DNA from: Heliocidaris tuberculata | Lineage: Eukaryota > Echinodermata > Echinoidea > Camarodonta > Echinometridae | Direction of reading: 5' to 3' | Length of the DNA: 64,000 nt | Assembly (NCBI GenBank): GCA_025618425.1 | Contig: CM046847.1 | Coordinates: forward strand, 3,394,259-3,458,258 | In this document: positions 8,853-20,848 of the stretch, piece by piece | Numbering within the stretch: the stretch's first letter is position 1 | Layout: every line of letters begins with the position of its first letter | Program-made: the position numbers and the translations under genes | Notes under the pieces: model-generated | Databases searched by the model: none | Told to the model about the DNA's origin: nothing | Seen by the model: only the letters and a program-made list of their open reading frames with translations

Positions 8853-8990
8853 GAGAGTCAATTGGCAGAAGGGGGATAACATGGTTGATGGAAGGGGGAC
8901 AACCTAGCTGAAGGGGGAGGGGACAACCTATTGGAAGGGGGGGGGGACAACCTGGCTGAAGGGAGGGGGGGGGGGGACAAAATGGCTAAA
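8853..8990 (+). repeat. G-rich minisatellite
   Basis: Four to five imperfect units of about 30 bases built around GAAGGGGGACAACCTGGCTG, with the G run growing from 5 to 13 along the array. Confidence 0.8.
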
Positions 8991-9785
8991 GTATTGCTGC
9001 TTACCGGTAGTATTGCATATCTTAATATATCACAGACTTTGATTCATTAGCTACATGTATTTTGTGCTTGTGCTTACTCTACCAATTTGGGAATTCTAAT
9101 TCAAATTTATCCTGTTGTATAATGTAGTTTTTATAGGAAATCAATTGGTTATTTTGTATGTTTTGACTGATTCTGTCATTGGCAATGACCTCAATGTTAA
9201 TTTTTCAACTCAAACTTCCATCTGAATATACATGTACTTTCCATCCTGTGTTTTATTAATTTTGTGTCTTGGGAATCAGGATTTGCAAATGATTGATAAA
9301 ATACGTATATTGGAAAATTATTATTAGTTTTGTTACTGTGAGGAGAGGGTATGGCAGTTAATGGAGGAGTGATAGTTCTAGTCGTGTTTTTTAATCATTC
9401 TACTTTTAATGTGTAATATTTGTATTTGTGGATTGTGCAATATCTTTCTATCTTTCTACATGGTTACCTGTGAGGGCTCGCATGCCTCTGGGCAACAGTG
9501 AAGGATTTCACTTTTGCAAACCCTGACCCATAGGTAACCATTTCTTTCCTCTTCTCCTTGCTTCTCATTTCTTTCTCTTTCCCTGTTATTTCTAAGATAA
9601 TTGTATTTATTATGCTGACTCTGTATATATTGTGCATTTCTGATTTTCATGGCCAAATAAATAATAATAATAATAGCAGTCATGCGTTTATCAACAAAGG
9701 TGACTCCATGGCAAATTTTGATAATGACATTGCCTCCCCAAAATAGCTGTAGAATCAAAGTGTCTTACCCCAATATTGATGATCT
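8991..9785. other. Intergenic with a probable non-LTR 3' tail at 9486-9676
   Basis: The segment near 9640-9676 ends GGCCAAATAAATAATAATAA, resembling a retroelement 3' tail on the + strand. The rest shows no gene. Confidence 0.4.
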
Positions 9786-9807
9786 TGGTGCCATCCCAGA
9801 AGGAAAA

Positions 9808-11027
9808 ACCAGTTGCAACTGGACCAGTTGAACCAGTTAAATTCCAACTGGTAACTCTAGAAATTGAAACATTGGTATAACTGGTCTAACTGGGCTAAGT
9901 GGTCCAGTTAAAATTGAACTGGTCAAAAACCAGTTGGAAATTTCAACTGGTATTTTTAGCTGGTCTTGTAACTGGAATTTTCAACTGGTCTTGTAACAGG
10001 AATTTTCAACTGGTATTTCCAACTGGTCTTACTGGTGCTTTTCCAACTGGTGTTTCCAACTGGTGTTTACTGGTACTTTCCATAGTCAACAGTCAACTGG
10101 AAACTTCCGTTTGGTTTCTTATAAATTCTTGTTAAATGGGAACCTAACTCGACAAGCCTCGCTTTTAATAGGTTCCCCCACAAGTGTATATACTGTATGC
10201 GTTTATTACCTCTACTGGAAGATGTTCATTATACTGAGCTGTTATTATATATGTATTATCCTTTGTATTATGCCATTTGATTTATATACTTATATTTTGC
10301 TTTCTCATGTACAAATGTAAACCGATAATGGAAACAAATAAAATAAAATCAAATCAAATAAAGCATGATCAGTGTATTATACTTGTGATGATGGTTAGTG
10401 AATTACTCTTTCTGTTGTTATTTGAAATATGAAAATATGACATGCAAAATCATACATTTTTATTGTGAAAAATTTTACGCAAATACCTAGAATAAATATT
10501 CAAACAAAGAAAATAAGATTGCATTTGTATTTCACTTTAAATGTTGATTTCTCTAGAAAAAACAGCAAATATGCAAATAAGGTAAAACCACTTGATCAAC
10601 TGGTCTAACTGGTCAAAAACCAGTTGGAAATTATAATTGAAACAAAAACTGGAATTAAAACAGTTGACCATATCTAGAAACTCATCTCACTTTATCGATT
10701 GATAATAATAATAATAATAATGATAATAATAATAATAAAAAGTAGTAATAATGTCTTTGTTATATTAGTACTATGATCCCAGAACAAAATTGCCAGAGTT
10801 TGCTCAATCATCACCTGGTCTAACTGGAAATATGGCCATTGTTCAATGGACAGTTGCACCAGCTTGATCAACTTAAAAGTTCAACTGGTTTTACTACTTT
10901 TTTCAACTGGAATCCAATTGATATAATTGGTTTCCAGTTGATTTTAACTGGTTCAGTTAAAAGTCAAATGGACCAGTTAAAATCAACTGGAAACCAGTTA
11001 AAATTTCTTACTGGTCTAACTGGTTTT
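9808..11027. repeat. Array of AACTGG / CCAGTT words
   Basis: By eye about 18 exact AACTGG or CCAGTT words lie in 9808-10101, 4 in 10585-10660 and 9 in 10815-11027, in both orientations and with irregular spacing. Several near-matches (ACTGGT, AACAGG) lie between them. Under one is expected by chance in 1.2 kb. Typical longer contexts are TTCCAACTGGT and GACCAGTTAAA. The middle (10240-10362) holds a different sequence ending AATAAAATAAAATCAAATCA, probably a non-LTR tail inserted into the array. Confidence 0.8.
10240..10362 (+). mobile_element. Probable non-LTR retroelement 3' end
   Basis: A TGTACAAATGTAAACCGATAA segment followed by AAATAAAATAAAATCAAATC has the look of an untranslated 3' end with a simple-repeat tail. 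There is no coding remnant. Confidence 0.4.
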
Positions 11028-11590
11028 TCCTTCTGGAATTTTACTCGGAAGAGAATTTTCTACCCAATAAAACAAAATCTGTATTGTCAATTATATTGTT
11101 GAAATTGTATAGATCCCAGGTGCTGCATTCTTTCTGCCCCCCTCCCCCTGATTGTATATGTTTTTGCATTGTGCAAGTAAGTAAATGAACTGATTTTATG
11201 TTCATTACTTATGCAAGTGAATGGTACACACCTTGAGTAAAGAAGAGGTTCATGAAAAAAGCAACTTCTCTGTGGTTAATTGTTTGCTGTTTTGTGTAAG
11301 GATGGTCTGTGATTTTTAACTAATCGAGTGTATAGTTGGAAAAAAAAAGTCCATCAAGTTAGAGGGAGTGTGTTATTGGAAGAGAGAATATAGAGGGAGA
11401 GTGAGGGTGGAGGGAGGGAGAAAGCGAGAGAGAGAGAGAGAGAAATTAAAAAAATCTTGGACAAGATGAAATTTCAACAAATGGATAAGAGAAAATAGAG
11501 ATAATATGAGTCCAATGAAAAAGTGACAGAAAGAATGAGAGAAAGTCAGAGGGAAAATATTCAGGCTATGCAGGGCTACTTGCCTTGGAT

Positions 11591-11629
<39 letters not shown>

Positions 11630-12162
11630 TGAGCCAGACTGATATTTATGTTCCCTTTGACTGATTACTGTTTTCTATAGATACTAAGTTGCTCGAGCAC
11701 ATTAGTGCCGATGAAGAAGTTTTGTGAAAGGATTTTTTTTTTTTTTTGTGAATGCTTTTTTGCCTTTATTCAGATATTCAGACAAGAAAATTGTACAGAG
11801 AGACATTATTTTTCATACATTGTAAACAAAATATATAATTCAATCCAAAACAAATAATACAATGCAAAATCTACAATCTGAATAAAGATTTTCAAAGATG
11901 GATAAGAAAAAAGGTGAAGGTGCTGCTTTATAACCCACATGATAAATCAAACTGTCATCTTTACATATATAGGATAAACTACATGCAGTGCATTTTCAAT
12001 TCTTCGATTTTATTTTAAATTATTTATCATAGTGTTTCGTATCAGTGGAGTTCTGTAACCATACTGTTGCAATAATAAAAACACAATGCTAACAATTAAG
12101 TGGTTGGATCAATGAGAAAGTGACGGAGTGAGGAGGAGAAGACATGAATAAATACATTTAAA
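11028..12162. other. Intergenic: GA microsatellites and a reverse poly-A tract
   Basis: GA runs at 11424-11444 and 11598-11628. A T run at about 11736-11751 is followed by TTTATT (11765-11770). On the minus strand this is AATAAA followed by poly-A about 15 bases later, as in a processed retrocopy or retroelement whose body would lie at 11770-12110. No protein was recognised in it. Confidence 0.5.
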
Positions 12163-12659
12163 GGGGAAGTTCACCCCGAAGATTACTTGAGTTTAAAAAA
12201 TGCAGAAAAAATAAATAAAAATATTGGCGAAAGTTTGGAAAAAATCCGTTAAAGAATAACGGAGTTATGGACTTTTGAAGTTTTGATTTTGTGACGTCAC
12301 ATGCGAGCAGCTCCTCCATTATGTAATGTGATAAATATTCCATAAAATACAGTTTTCTCAGAAAATTTAGAATATTTCGTCTGTGCATTTGATATATTGT
12401 CAGAAATGTTATTCAATACTAGATTCTGAAAAGAAACAATATTAATTTATCGTGGAACGTAAAAAAAAATGCGAATATATGGAATATTTATTACATGACC
12501 AATGGGCAGCTGCTCGCATGTGACGTCACGAATCCAAAACTTTAAATACTCATAACTCTTTTATTATTTGACCGATTTTCATCAAACCTTCGCCAATATT
12601 TTTCTTTATTTTTTTCTGCATTTTTTAAACTCAAGTAATCTTCAGGGTGAACTTCCCCT
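12163..12659. mobile_element. Palindromic MITE, TTAAAGGG family (copy 1)
   Basis: The first 75 or so bases (AAGGGGAAGTTCACCCCGAA...) recur inverted at the right end, ending AGGGTGAACTTCCCCTG. The inner parts also pair, e.g. GTGACGTCACATGCGAGCAG on the left with its near complement on the right, so the element is a long fold-back with a small loop. Confidence 0.85.
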
Positions 12660-12770
12660 GAATAATAATAATAATGATAATAATTCCAATAAGTATTTTT
12701 TCAAATAAAGAAATAATAATAATGATAATAATTCCAATAAGTATTTTTTCAAATAAAGAAATAATGATAA
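12660..12770 (+). repeat. Two tandem copies of a 56-base A/T-rich unit
   Basis: The unit contains TCCAATAAGTATTTTTTCAA and runs of AAT; the two copies are almost identical, pointing to a recent duplication. Confidence 0.8.
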
Positions 12771-13502
12771 AAGTAAATATATAGATATACTAAAATATAT
12801 ATATACATGTCTGATATTATACACCTCGTATGCCTCACTCCTTTTAAGGAGTGAAATTTTCCCATTTTTTATAATGTAGTGTTAGTTTGTCCTTTATTCT
12901 TGCTTTTTCATATTCATTTTTTTTTTTTTCGGAGTTCTCTACAGCCTTAGGCCTACATATATTTTTACTAGTAGGAACCCTTCCATTTTTACGACTACTG
13001 TAAATCATATTTGAAAATCAGTACATGATTAACTAATATATTGTCTTTCATATTAACTCTAGCGCCATCTCTAGTTCAAATTCGCAACAGCTGTCATTAT
13101 GTTCACTAATCGTACATGGAGGCTTGGATTTCTTTCTTGCAAATAATGTTTTTCCGTGATTATGAAGCAGGTGACCCTACCCGTGACATTGTACGGATTC
13201 CTTCTGTTATTGGCATTTAAGAGATTATAAAAGAAAAGTGGACTTCGAAGAAGATCTAACTCTTCCAGTGTTCAGACCTTCCTGTGCCTAATTTCTGTTC
13301 CTGAAAGTGCAGATGCAGCAGGCCCCACGCCCCGCCGCCGCCCGATCCAGACACCCAACCATGTCCATGGCATTGTCAACTCATGTCGTGTCGTTATTGT
13401 AGACAGCACAGTTCAGGTTGTAACAAGAATGCGTGACTTTTTAACATCACCTGCCGCTCATTACATTGTGTATCACAGTGCAAGGTAACAGCAACAACAA
13501 AC
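12771..13502 (+). promoter_or_regulatory. Upstream region and probable 5' UTR of the RNF145-like gene
   Basis: No coding exon was found here. A short CpG-containing stretch (13325-13350, CCCCACGCCCCGCCGCCGCC) and the absence of MITEs near the ATG suggest transcription starts between about 13080 and 13400. No TATA box or initiator can be named with confidence. Confidence 0.35.
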
Positions 13503-16500
13503 ATGGATCTTGGCAAACCACAGTTGCTTCGTTTTTCCAACGTTGTTCTTCGCCTTCCAAGCGTCTTCATTCTTGAGTCCTTGTACCATTCGAAGGCCCA
13601 AAAGCTGATTGAAGAGAGCGATGTGCTGAACAATGAAGTGGTGGAAAAGCTTGGGGTTGCACCAGAGAAATTAACTCTGGGTGCGCAGTATGTTGGTAAG
13701 AAGAAACAAAAAAACAAAAAAACAAAACAAAAAACAACAAGGTAGAGGTTTCAAAACTTAAGTTTCAAGCAAAAACTTTGCAACATGAAACTGTCACTCT
13801 GTCAGTAGTCAGATCATTACTGGTAATCATTAACATGGCAGCTGTTTTTCTGACAAAGCTTTTTAGAATCATTAAGTTAGGGTTGTGATTCATTTATTTT
13901 GTGCATCTGGGCATCATTTCACGAGAGTACAAATTTCGCTGACATTCCATTGAAATGCGTGTTAAAGGGCAATCTCACTCACACTTATGCGAGGTTAATA
14001 TATATATATTAGCAATCTAACCTTGCTAATAAGATGATTTGTGAGAAAGCAGAAAAATAAAAACAGGATGGTGAAAGTTTGAAAGAAATCGGACAAGGAC
14101 TAAGAAAGTTATGGATGTTAGAAAAATGAGATCACTACATCTATGCGAATCTCAAATTGGCAATTTGGTGAGTCAATTGTGACATTTTTGTGGACAACTC
14201 TCCCATTTGTCGTACACAAAAATATCATTAATTTGCGGTTTTCTTCGAGGCGCTTTTACCCTCGGGGCAGTACTCAAAATATATTGGAGATAGCATATTG
14301 TTATAGGTCCTCATGAACGAAAAGATCCTACTGAGTTATGCATTTTGAAAAAAAGTGACATTTTAGTCATTTTGTGTGTTAGAGCGAATGGGGGAGTTGT
14401 CCACAGCTACATCACAGTGACGTTACCTATTCGGCCAATTTGAAATTCCCATATGCATAGTGATTACAACTTTCTAGAATTTATACATGTGTAACTTTCT
14501 TATTGCTTGTCCGATTTCGTTCAAACTTTCACCAATCTGCTTCTCTGATTTTTCCTCTTTCTTTCAAAGTAACTTGCTATAAAGGTTGGATTTCCCTTTA
14601 AATTTAATACACATACATTGGGATGTAGGTGACTTGTTCTTAGACCCTAACAGTTTTGTGAAACCATGCCGTGGACCACTAGTGCTAATGTCTGTTACTT
14701 GCAACTGGTTGAGATAAAAAGATCATAATTTTTTCATTTTTAATTTTTTCTTCATAAATGGAAATTTTGACATAACAATTCTTATATTTTTACTTATATT
14801 TCTCAGAGCTCTTTTCAATTTTCCATAGCCCCCTAGGAACTTTCCAGATCTAAAGTGCATCCAACACTGCACACCATGTCATTATTTCATTGCTTATTGA
14901 TTATAAATTCATGCTTATGTTAGTATTTGATTAAAAATGGCATTTAATCAATAAAATGATGTAATTTGTCTATTTGTAAAGTTCTATTACTAAATTTTGT
15001 GTTGTAGAAGTTTTAATGCATGGCAGAAAGCTATTGTAGAGATACATGTACTTACATGTACATGTAAAGGTAGGGTAACCTTTGCCATACACCTGTTATG
15101 CCAACCTCAAGATCCATTGTTACCTCAAAAAAAAAAATTACATGTTTTATGACACCCAACTTGAGATTATTTTTGATAAATATTCAGGTTTAAATTGAAT
15201 GTACAGTACAGTAAACAGAGGAATGTTTTGATATTCTTATTATATGGTTAAATAAATGAAATCTATAAAGGCAAAATTAAGCATCAAGATTATCAATCAG
15301 CATATTACATTACAGGAATTATACAAATAGGAACATAAAAGTTACCACTTATACATGTACAAGCTTATCTGAAGATAACCTTGTACTCCAGACTAGCTTT
15401 TACGGGTGAATAGGCTTCAATAGCTTTTGTGTGTATCAGCGGGCCTTTTTCCAGTCTAGACAATTCATGCATGAGAGGAAAATAATTATTTAAAATTTCA
15501 TTTTCAATTCTAAATCCCCAATTTTGTGGCACAGTAAGAGTTGAAGAGTCCCTGAATCAGGTAATCTAGCAACTTTAAGAAAATTAAATCTTGCTTAGAG
15601 CAATTTTGTTGTCTGTTTGTGACTGCTGCAACAGTGAATGTTGGACACAGTCCCACATACTATGAGTGAAAAGTTATAAAATATATCACAATCTTAACAG
15701 TATGATGTGTCTTACATTTTGGATGAATTATATACATGAAAGAAATTTCATTCATAATAGAGATCTGTTCTCGAATTCTCAGCTACATACAACATTAGAC
15801 AGAAATAACCGTCTGATATAGGGAAATCTTTAATATTACTGAAATTTGTCAACCTTCCCCATGTACGAAGGTCAGTGGAGCCAGACTGTAGTCTCAGTGG
15901 AACAACCTATGATACATAGAGACTGAAGCTTTTGGTCTACTACATGTACAGCTGTGTCAAAATTATATCAGAACACAGAACATACAACTCTGATTTTGAC
16001 ACCAGGAGTGACACTTTTCTTCTGTTTACTTTTTTTCCTTTTTGCAATGCAGGTTATCTGATTGCCCTCTTGCTGCATGCCCTACCACTCCACATGCTCT
16101 TCAAGTTCTACGTTCATATGATCGTGGGTATACTGATCCTTGCATCCCATCACCTGTCTAGCCACTACCTTGCCCTCCAAGCTCAGGCTGACCCTTCCTC
16201 TCATGAGTCAGTCTACAACACCACCTCCAGCATTCATCAGCTCTTCACCTTCATCGGTCTCCAAACAGTCATCTGTGTGGTTTGCTCCCAGCTTCTCAAG
16301 ACCAGGCACGTCTGGGCGTTTGCGTCATACCTTCTGCCCCTCCTTGCGCGTGCCTGTGGGCTGTCGGTGCCCTTCGCGGTGATCATGCATGCGGTGGCAG
16401 AAATTATCTGCATGGTGGTCGTCACTGTCTTCACGTTGAGGCACATTTTGGTGCCATATCGCCTGGCTCTGATTGGCTTGCAAACACTGCAGGAGTACAT

Positions 16501-17920
16501 CGAGCTCTATGGTATTGTGAGCGTTGTTCTGGCCTTGTACAACAGGTTCTTTGTGCCTGCTATATACCTGGTATTCTGGCTTACCATATTCATGTACCAG
16601 CTGTACTCCTACTTTGCCAACAAAAGCCACATGGCTGTCCAGGAGAAGTGGGTTCTGATACTCCTTGCATCCGTTGCAGATTGTTGCGTCAGCCCATGGA
16701 GCCTGGTGGGGCTCAGCTTTACAGTATCCTACACAGCATACATTGTGTTGACGTTTTGCAAAGTCTACCTGAAAGGATTCAGTGAGAGAGAACAAAGAGA
16801 CTTCTTGCACAGAGGATGGACAGAAGGGGTGACTCTGATGTTGCTGGCAATGCAGACAGGCCTTCTCAGCCTCAAGAAGTTTGAGAAAATCCTCCTCCTC
16901 AGTATTGTTCTCTTTATTGTGATCTCATCTACAATTCAGTCCATCCATGAGCTGACCAATCCAGTTTTATTGTCTCTTGGAGCATCAAATAACCGCAGCT
17001 TAGGAAAACATGTCAAAGTTCTGATTCTTAGTTTTGCTTTGATGTGTGTTCCTCTCTACATGAGCTACATGGTGTTCACCATCTTTGATATGGAGCTGTG
17101 GCTGTTGATCATCGTGTCCAGTTGCTTGCTAACAGCTATTCAGACTTTGGGATCAGTCTTGATCTATGCCCTCTTCATGTTGGATCACCGATACGAAACA
17201 CCTTGGGAATCCCTGGATGATATCGTCTATGCCATCCAGTCTTTGTGCCACATCTTGGAGTTTTTCCTGGCTCTTTTTGTCCTCTGCTATGGGGGCCTGG
17301 AATCCATGAATTCCAGCTACAACCTGACAGGTGGCTTGGTGATTGTGGTGCACTCCTACTTCAACGTGTATCAACGTGCTCAAGCAGGATGGAACTCCTT
17401 TATAAAGCGACGCAATGCATCACGGAAAATAAGCCACCTGCCAAAGGCAGACCCTGCAGAGCTGTCCTCCAAGAAAGACCTCTGTCCAATCTGCTATGAA
17501 GAGATGCAGTCAGCATGTATCACCCCCTGCAAGCATTTGTTCCACAGTATCTGTTTGCGGAAGTGGCTCTACGTGCAGGAGAATTGTCCATTGTGCCATA
17601 GTGCCATTGTGGAATCGTCTCCAAACGAACAGTCCTCAAACCAGGAACAAGACAATCCCCTGCCTGGTGCTGGCGGGGATGCCGATGCTGATTCTGCTCC
17701 AAACCGAGGTAACACAAATAATGCTGAGGAAAATCCTCCTCCAGCATGTTCTCAAAATGCTACCAGCGAGTCAGTGTCAGAATCTGAGTCAGTATCTGGA
17801 TGCTGTTTAGATGAAGATTCCAAATCAGTGTCCAAAAATATTGCATGTGTTCCCTCAAAGGACCAGACTTGCACAAGCAATGTACACAGTTCCATTCCTG
17901 ATTGTGTTTCAGTGAGTTAA
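13503..17920 (+). CDS. RNF145: RNF145-like multi-spanning RING E3 ubiquitin ligase
   Basis: Exons 13503-13695 and 16053-17920; donor G/GTAAG, acceptor TGCAATGCAG. The junction completes a Gly codon, giving 686 residues, against 663 in human RNF145. The ATG has a good context (A at -3, G at +4). The N-terminus (NVVLRLPSVFILESLY) matches the RNF145 start better than RNF139. A dozen or more hydrophobic helices span residues 60-500, followed by a cytosolic RING-H2 at about 542-580 with all eight ligands (CPIC...C.H..H..C...CPLC). The acidic and Ser-rich tail (SESVSESESVSG) has no partner in the human protein that I can recall. Role known for the family: sterol-linked ER ubiquitin ligase acting on SCAP or HMG-CoA reductase. 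The human YLYF motif aligns here with YVHM (84-87), so sterol control may differ. The single intron holds a MITE and a dispersed repeat. Confidence 0.93.
13962..14602. mobile_element. Palindromic MITE, TTAAAGGG family (copy 2), in the RNF145 intron
   Basis: Left end TTAAAGGGCAATCTCACTC; right end ATTTCCCTTTAA. Inside, GAAAGTTTGAAAGAAATCGG on the left pairs with its complement on the right. Layout and internal phrases (AGAAAGTTATGGATGTT) match the copies at 36205 and 41541. Confidence 0.8.
15359..15659. repeat. Dispersed 300-bp repeat (copy 1), in the RNF145 intron
   Basis: Aligns along its whole length with 49882-50181, same orientation, with roughly 85% identity by eye (shared words GGTGAATAGGCTTCAATAG, CCCTGAATCAGGTAATCTAG). 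No terminal inverted repeats, A-box/B-box or tail were seen, so the class is unknown. Confidence 0.8.
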
Positions 17921-19443
17921 AATGTGAAAATTATCTTTGTTTCACACAAATGCTTTCTAAAAGAAATGATGGCAAACAGATTCTTGAAACTAACCTACAT
18001 TTAAGGACAGTTTCAATAGCCTCGTGCAATGCCTTTTGAATGTGATGCACTATAATGGCCTCTCACAGAAATGACAGAATCTTGACATAATTTCTAAAGC
18101 TAGTACAAGATGCCATCAAAATAATATCAAAATTGCCTGGAGTTACTACCTTCAAAGTGTTGATGAAAATATTGTGTTACAAGTAATAGTTTTGTCTAAT
18201 CATGCTGTACAAAACTTCCAACTCTAAAATTATAATGTTGATACATGTATATGTTCATAGAAAATGAAATATTATGCTTTGTTAATATATTTGAAGGAAT
18301 AAGAATCTGTCAGATTAAAGTTTTAAACCCTATTTTATTATTAACCAACAGTCCAACACACAGCTTAGAATGAATACAGGGTTTCATCTTTAACATAATA
18401 CATGTAGACAGTTGAAGAATCATATGAGATACATACCTGTAGGTGTACATGTATATCATTTGTCTTTTAGGCTTGCCAGTATCTGCCAATCTGTCTGATC
18501 AATTTAGAGGCTTCCTATTCTAATCTTATGTGTGGAACTGTATGTAAAATGTGGATATAATATGAGTGGGGATATGACAAGGTTTATGATGAACAGTGTA
18601 CACGGTGTATGATGGCCTTTGATCTCTAAAGAGCATTACAGTTTATTTAGTTTTTAAGAAGTACATGTAGCTCTGTTATACTCTATGTTACATGTATTGT
18701 GTAATAATTATATGAAGTGGCTGTTGTGAAGTAATAGCATTCATCGATAGGTATTGAAATACAAAATGCTGAAATATATACAATGTTACTCACAGAGAAA
18801 TCAAGAAATATTAAAGAGATTTTCGGTCGAACAGTATAAATTGTATAATATGTGAGGCTAAAGTTATCTGAATCAAAATGCCCCAAATTGCTGAACATAT
18901 CATTCAGCATTGTGTAATGCCACTTGCCCTCTTTTGTGATAGTTTACACTTAATAGAGATCCCAAGTTCTGAAGCTCTTGCCTTTCTCATTGGCAGAATG
19001 GGTTTTCAGTTGTCAATGAAATTGAGCTGTTCTGACTCTGGGAAGAATAATAAGATACATACACATGTAGCTGCTCAGCAAGTTGAAGTACATGTAAATA
19101 GTAAAATAATATATTTTTATTAAAGGAATGCATCTAATGTAACCAATCAATATTCATATTCTCCACCCATTTTGGATGTTTCTAACTGGGGCAATTACTT
19201 CTTCTAATGCATGATCCCAATACAAGATAGATGAAAGATGATTGCAATTGGCCAGATTAGTTTTAGGGGTGTTACATTTTGCTAAGGTACATGTGTACAT
19301 GTGTACATACTTTCACTCTTAACAGCTTTGGTTGACTGTTGGAATGAACAGTGGACTGTACATGTACATGTATGTATATCATGTACATGTACCTCAAACA
19401 ATACATGTATGGCAGCTTTGGGTTTCAATCCGTTGTGAATAAA
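17921..19443 (+). other. Probable 3' UTR of the RNF145-like gene
   Basis: A/T-rich, without frames of note. Candidate poly-A signals are ATTAAA at about 18314 and AATAAA at 19438-19443. ACATGTA words are frequent here. Which signal is used cannot be decided from sequence. Confidence 0.4.
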
Positions 19444-19725
19444 GAGTTTATAATAGCAGGGCTTTTGTCTGTCAAGACTTAATACAAATCTTGCAGTTCC
19501 ATTGAAAGCAGGGGAAACTTGCTCTATCTGGAAGAAGGCTAGAACTTCACAGCTCTATTGTTTTGTTTGTTACACTGAAAGTGGCAGAAAGCTTCATTGT
19601 TACATGTAGAAACTCGGGCTGTATTTGCTGTAAGGCCATGAACACAATCTTTGTAACTTTAAAGAAATATGTGGACATGTACACTTACATGTGCTTGAAC
19701 ACAGTCTTGAAGGAGATTTATTTGT

Positions 19726-19790
19726 CTAGTTGAAGATTTGGTTAAGTTGAAGATTTGGTTAGGTTGAAGATTTGGTTAGGTTGAAAAAGT
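19726..19790 (+). repeat. Three tandem 18-19-base units
   Basis: The unit GTTGAAGATTTGGTTAG is repeated three times with single-base differences. Confidence 0.8.
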
Positions 19791-19870
19791 TAATTAGACA
19801 ACTGTAATTTTTCATTGAATTTTTGTGTTATGTTGTTTATGAAGAAGAATGAAAGAAATACAGATATTGT

Positions 19871-20502
19871 GTACTAGGTGTAAAAAAAAAAACATTTGAC
19901 ACTTTTGTTTGTTAATAACTAAAAAGTTATACCTTATATCTGACTGACGTTTTCACATTGTAAAATTGAACGATGTCAAATTTATTTGGAAATTTTGAGA
20001 AATTTCCTTCAATAATTTTCTTGACATAATGCTCTGAATATTTAATTAGATTTTCACTCTTTGAAAAAGTCAAGGCCACAAAATCTGTGTCAGTAATTAA
20101 TGTCGAGCACAATAATGGCCATTGTGCACTTAAGCTGAAATTTCAGAGCACCTCTTTTAACTCAGAGTCAGGAATCATTAATGAGACCGGATAGCAAAAG
20201 TTTGCAGCAAAAGTTTGCAGAAAAAGTGTTCACGTTGATGGCAATTTTTGTGTTCTGAATTAATTACTGACACACACACACATTTTGTGGTCTCATTTTT
20301 TCGAAAAGTGAAAATCTAATTGAATTTTCAGAGCACTATTTTAAGAATATCAATGAAGGAAATTTCACAAAATTTATTCAAAATAAATTTGACATCCTTT
20401 AATTTTACATTTTGGAGAAAATCAGTCCGATACAAGTTACTTTTGAGTTGATATTAACAATAAAAAGTGTCAATTTTTAATTATTTTTTTTACACCTAGT
20501 AC
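19871..20502. mobile_element. Long fold-back element, ACTAGGTGTA family
   Basis: Starts GTACTAGGTGTAAAAAAA and ends TTTTTTTACACCTAGTAC. Each arm of about 300 bases pairs imperfectly with the other (for example TTTGACACTTTT with AAAAGTGTCAA, and CAGTAATTAATGTCGAGCAC with GTGTTCTGAATTAATTACTG). No coding capacity. Confidence 0.8.
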
Positions 20503-20570
20503 TACAATGTACATGTTGTATGTAATGTACATGTAGGTCTTGATAGTTCATACATGTACAAAAAGGGGTC

Positions 20571-20848
20571 CGCTCGCTATACATAAGAACCGCTATTCAT
20601 AGAAAACCGCTATTCATTTAACACACGTTTTGGCTAGTGGTCCAGTGGTCCTTATGAATAGTTGTGAATAGTGGTCCTTACGAATGGATGTCCTTATGAA
20701 TAGCGAGGTAATTTGTCTATGGTTTGCTCGCTATTCAGAAGAACTGCTATTCGTACAAAACCGCTATTCATTAAATAGTCACATGTTATGGATAGTGGCC
20801 CTTATGAATAAGTGGTCCTCATGAATAACGGTCCTTATGACTAGCGAG
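20571..20848. repeat. Tandem pair of short hairpin units
   Basis: Two units (20571-20709 and 20726-20848) each begin CTCGCTAT and end near TAGCGAGG. Within each, CCGCTATTCAT words on the left face ATGAATAG and GGTCCTTATGAATA on the right, so each unit folds. The units are imperfect copies of each other. Confidence 0.75.

Noticed and set aside
9808..11027. CRISPR-like or satellite array
   Set aside because: The motif is only six bases, occurs in both orientations and has no regular spacing or spacers; the genome is animal.
11736..12110. Processed pseudogene on the minus strand
   Set aside because: Poly-A and AATAAA are present, but no protein similarity is visible in the body; kept only as a note in the spacer entry.
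16237..16810. Long minus-strand frames opposite the RNF145 exon
   Set aside because: Antisense shadows of the conserved RNF145-like coding sequence.
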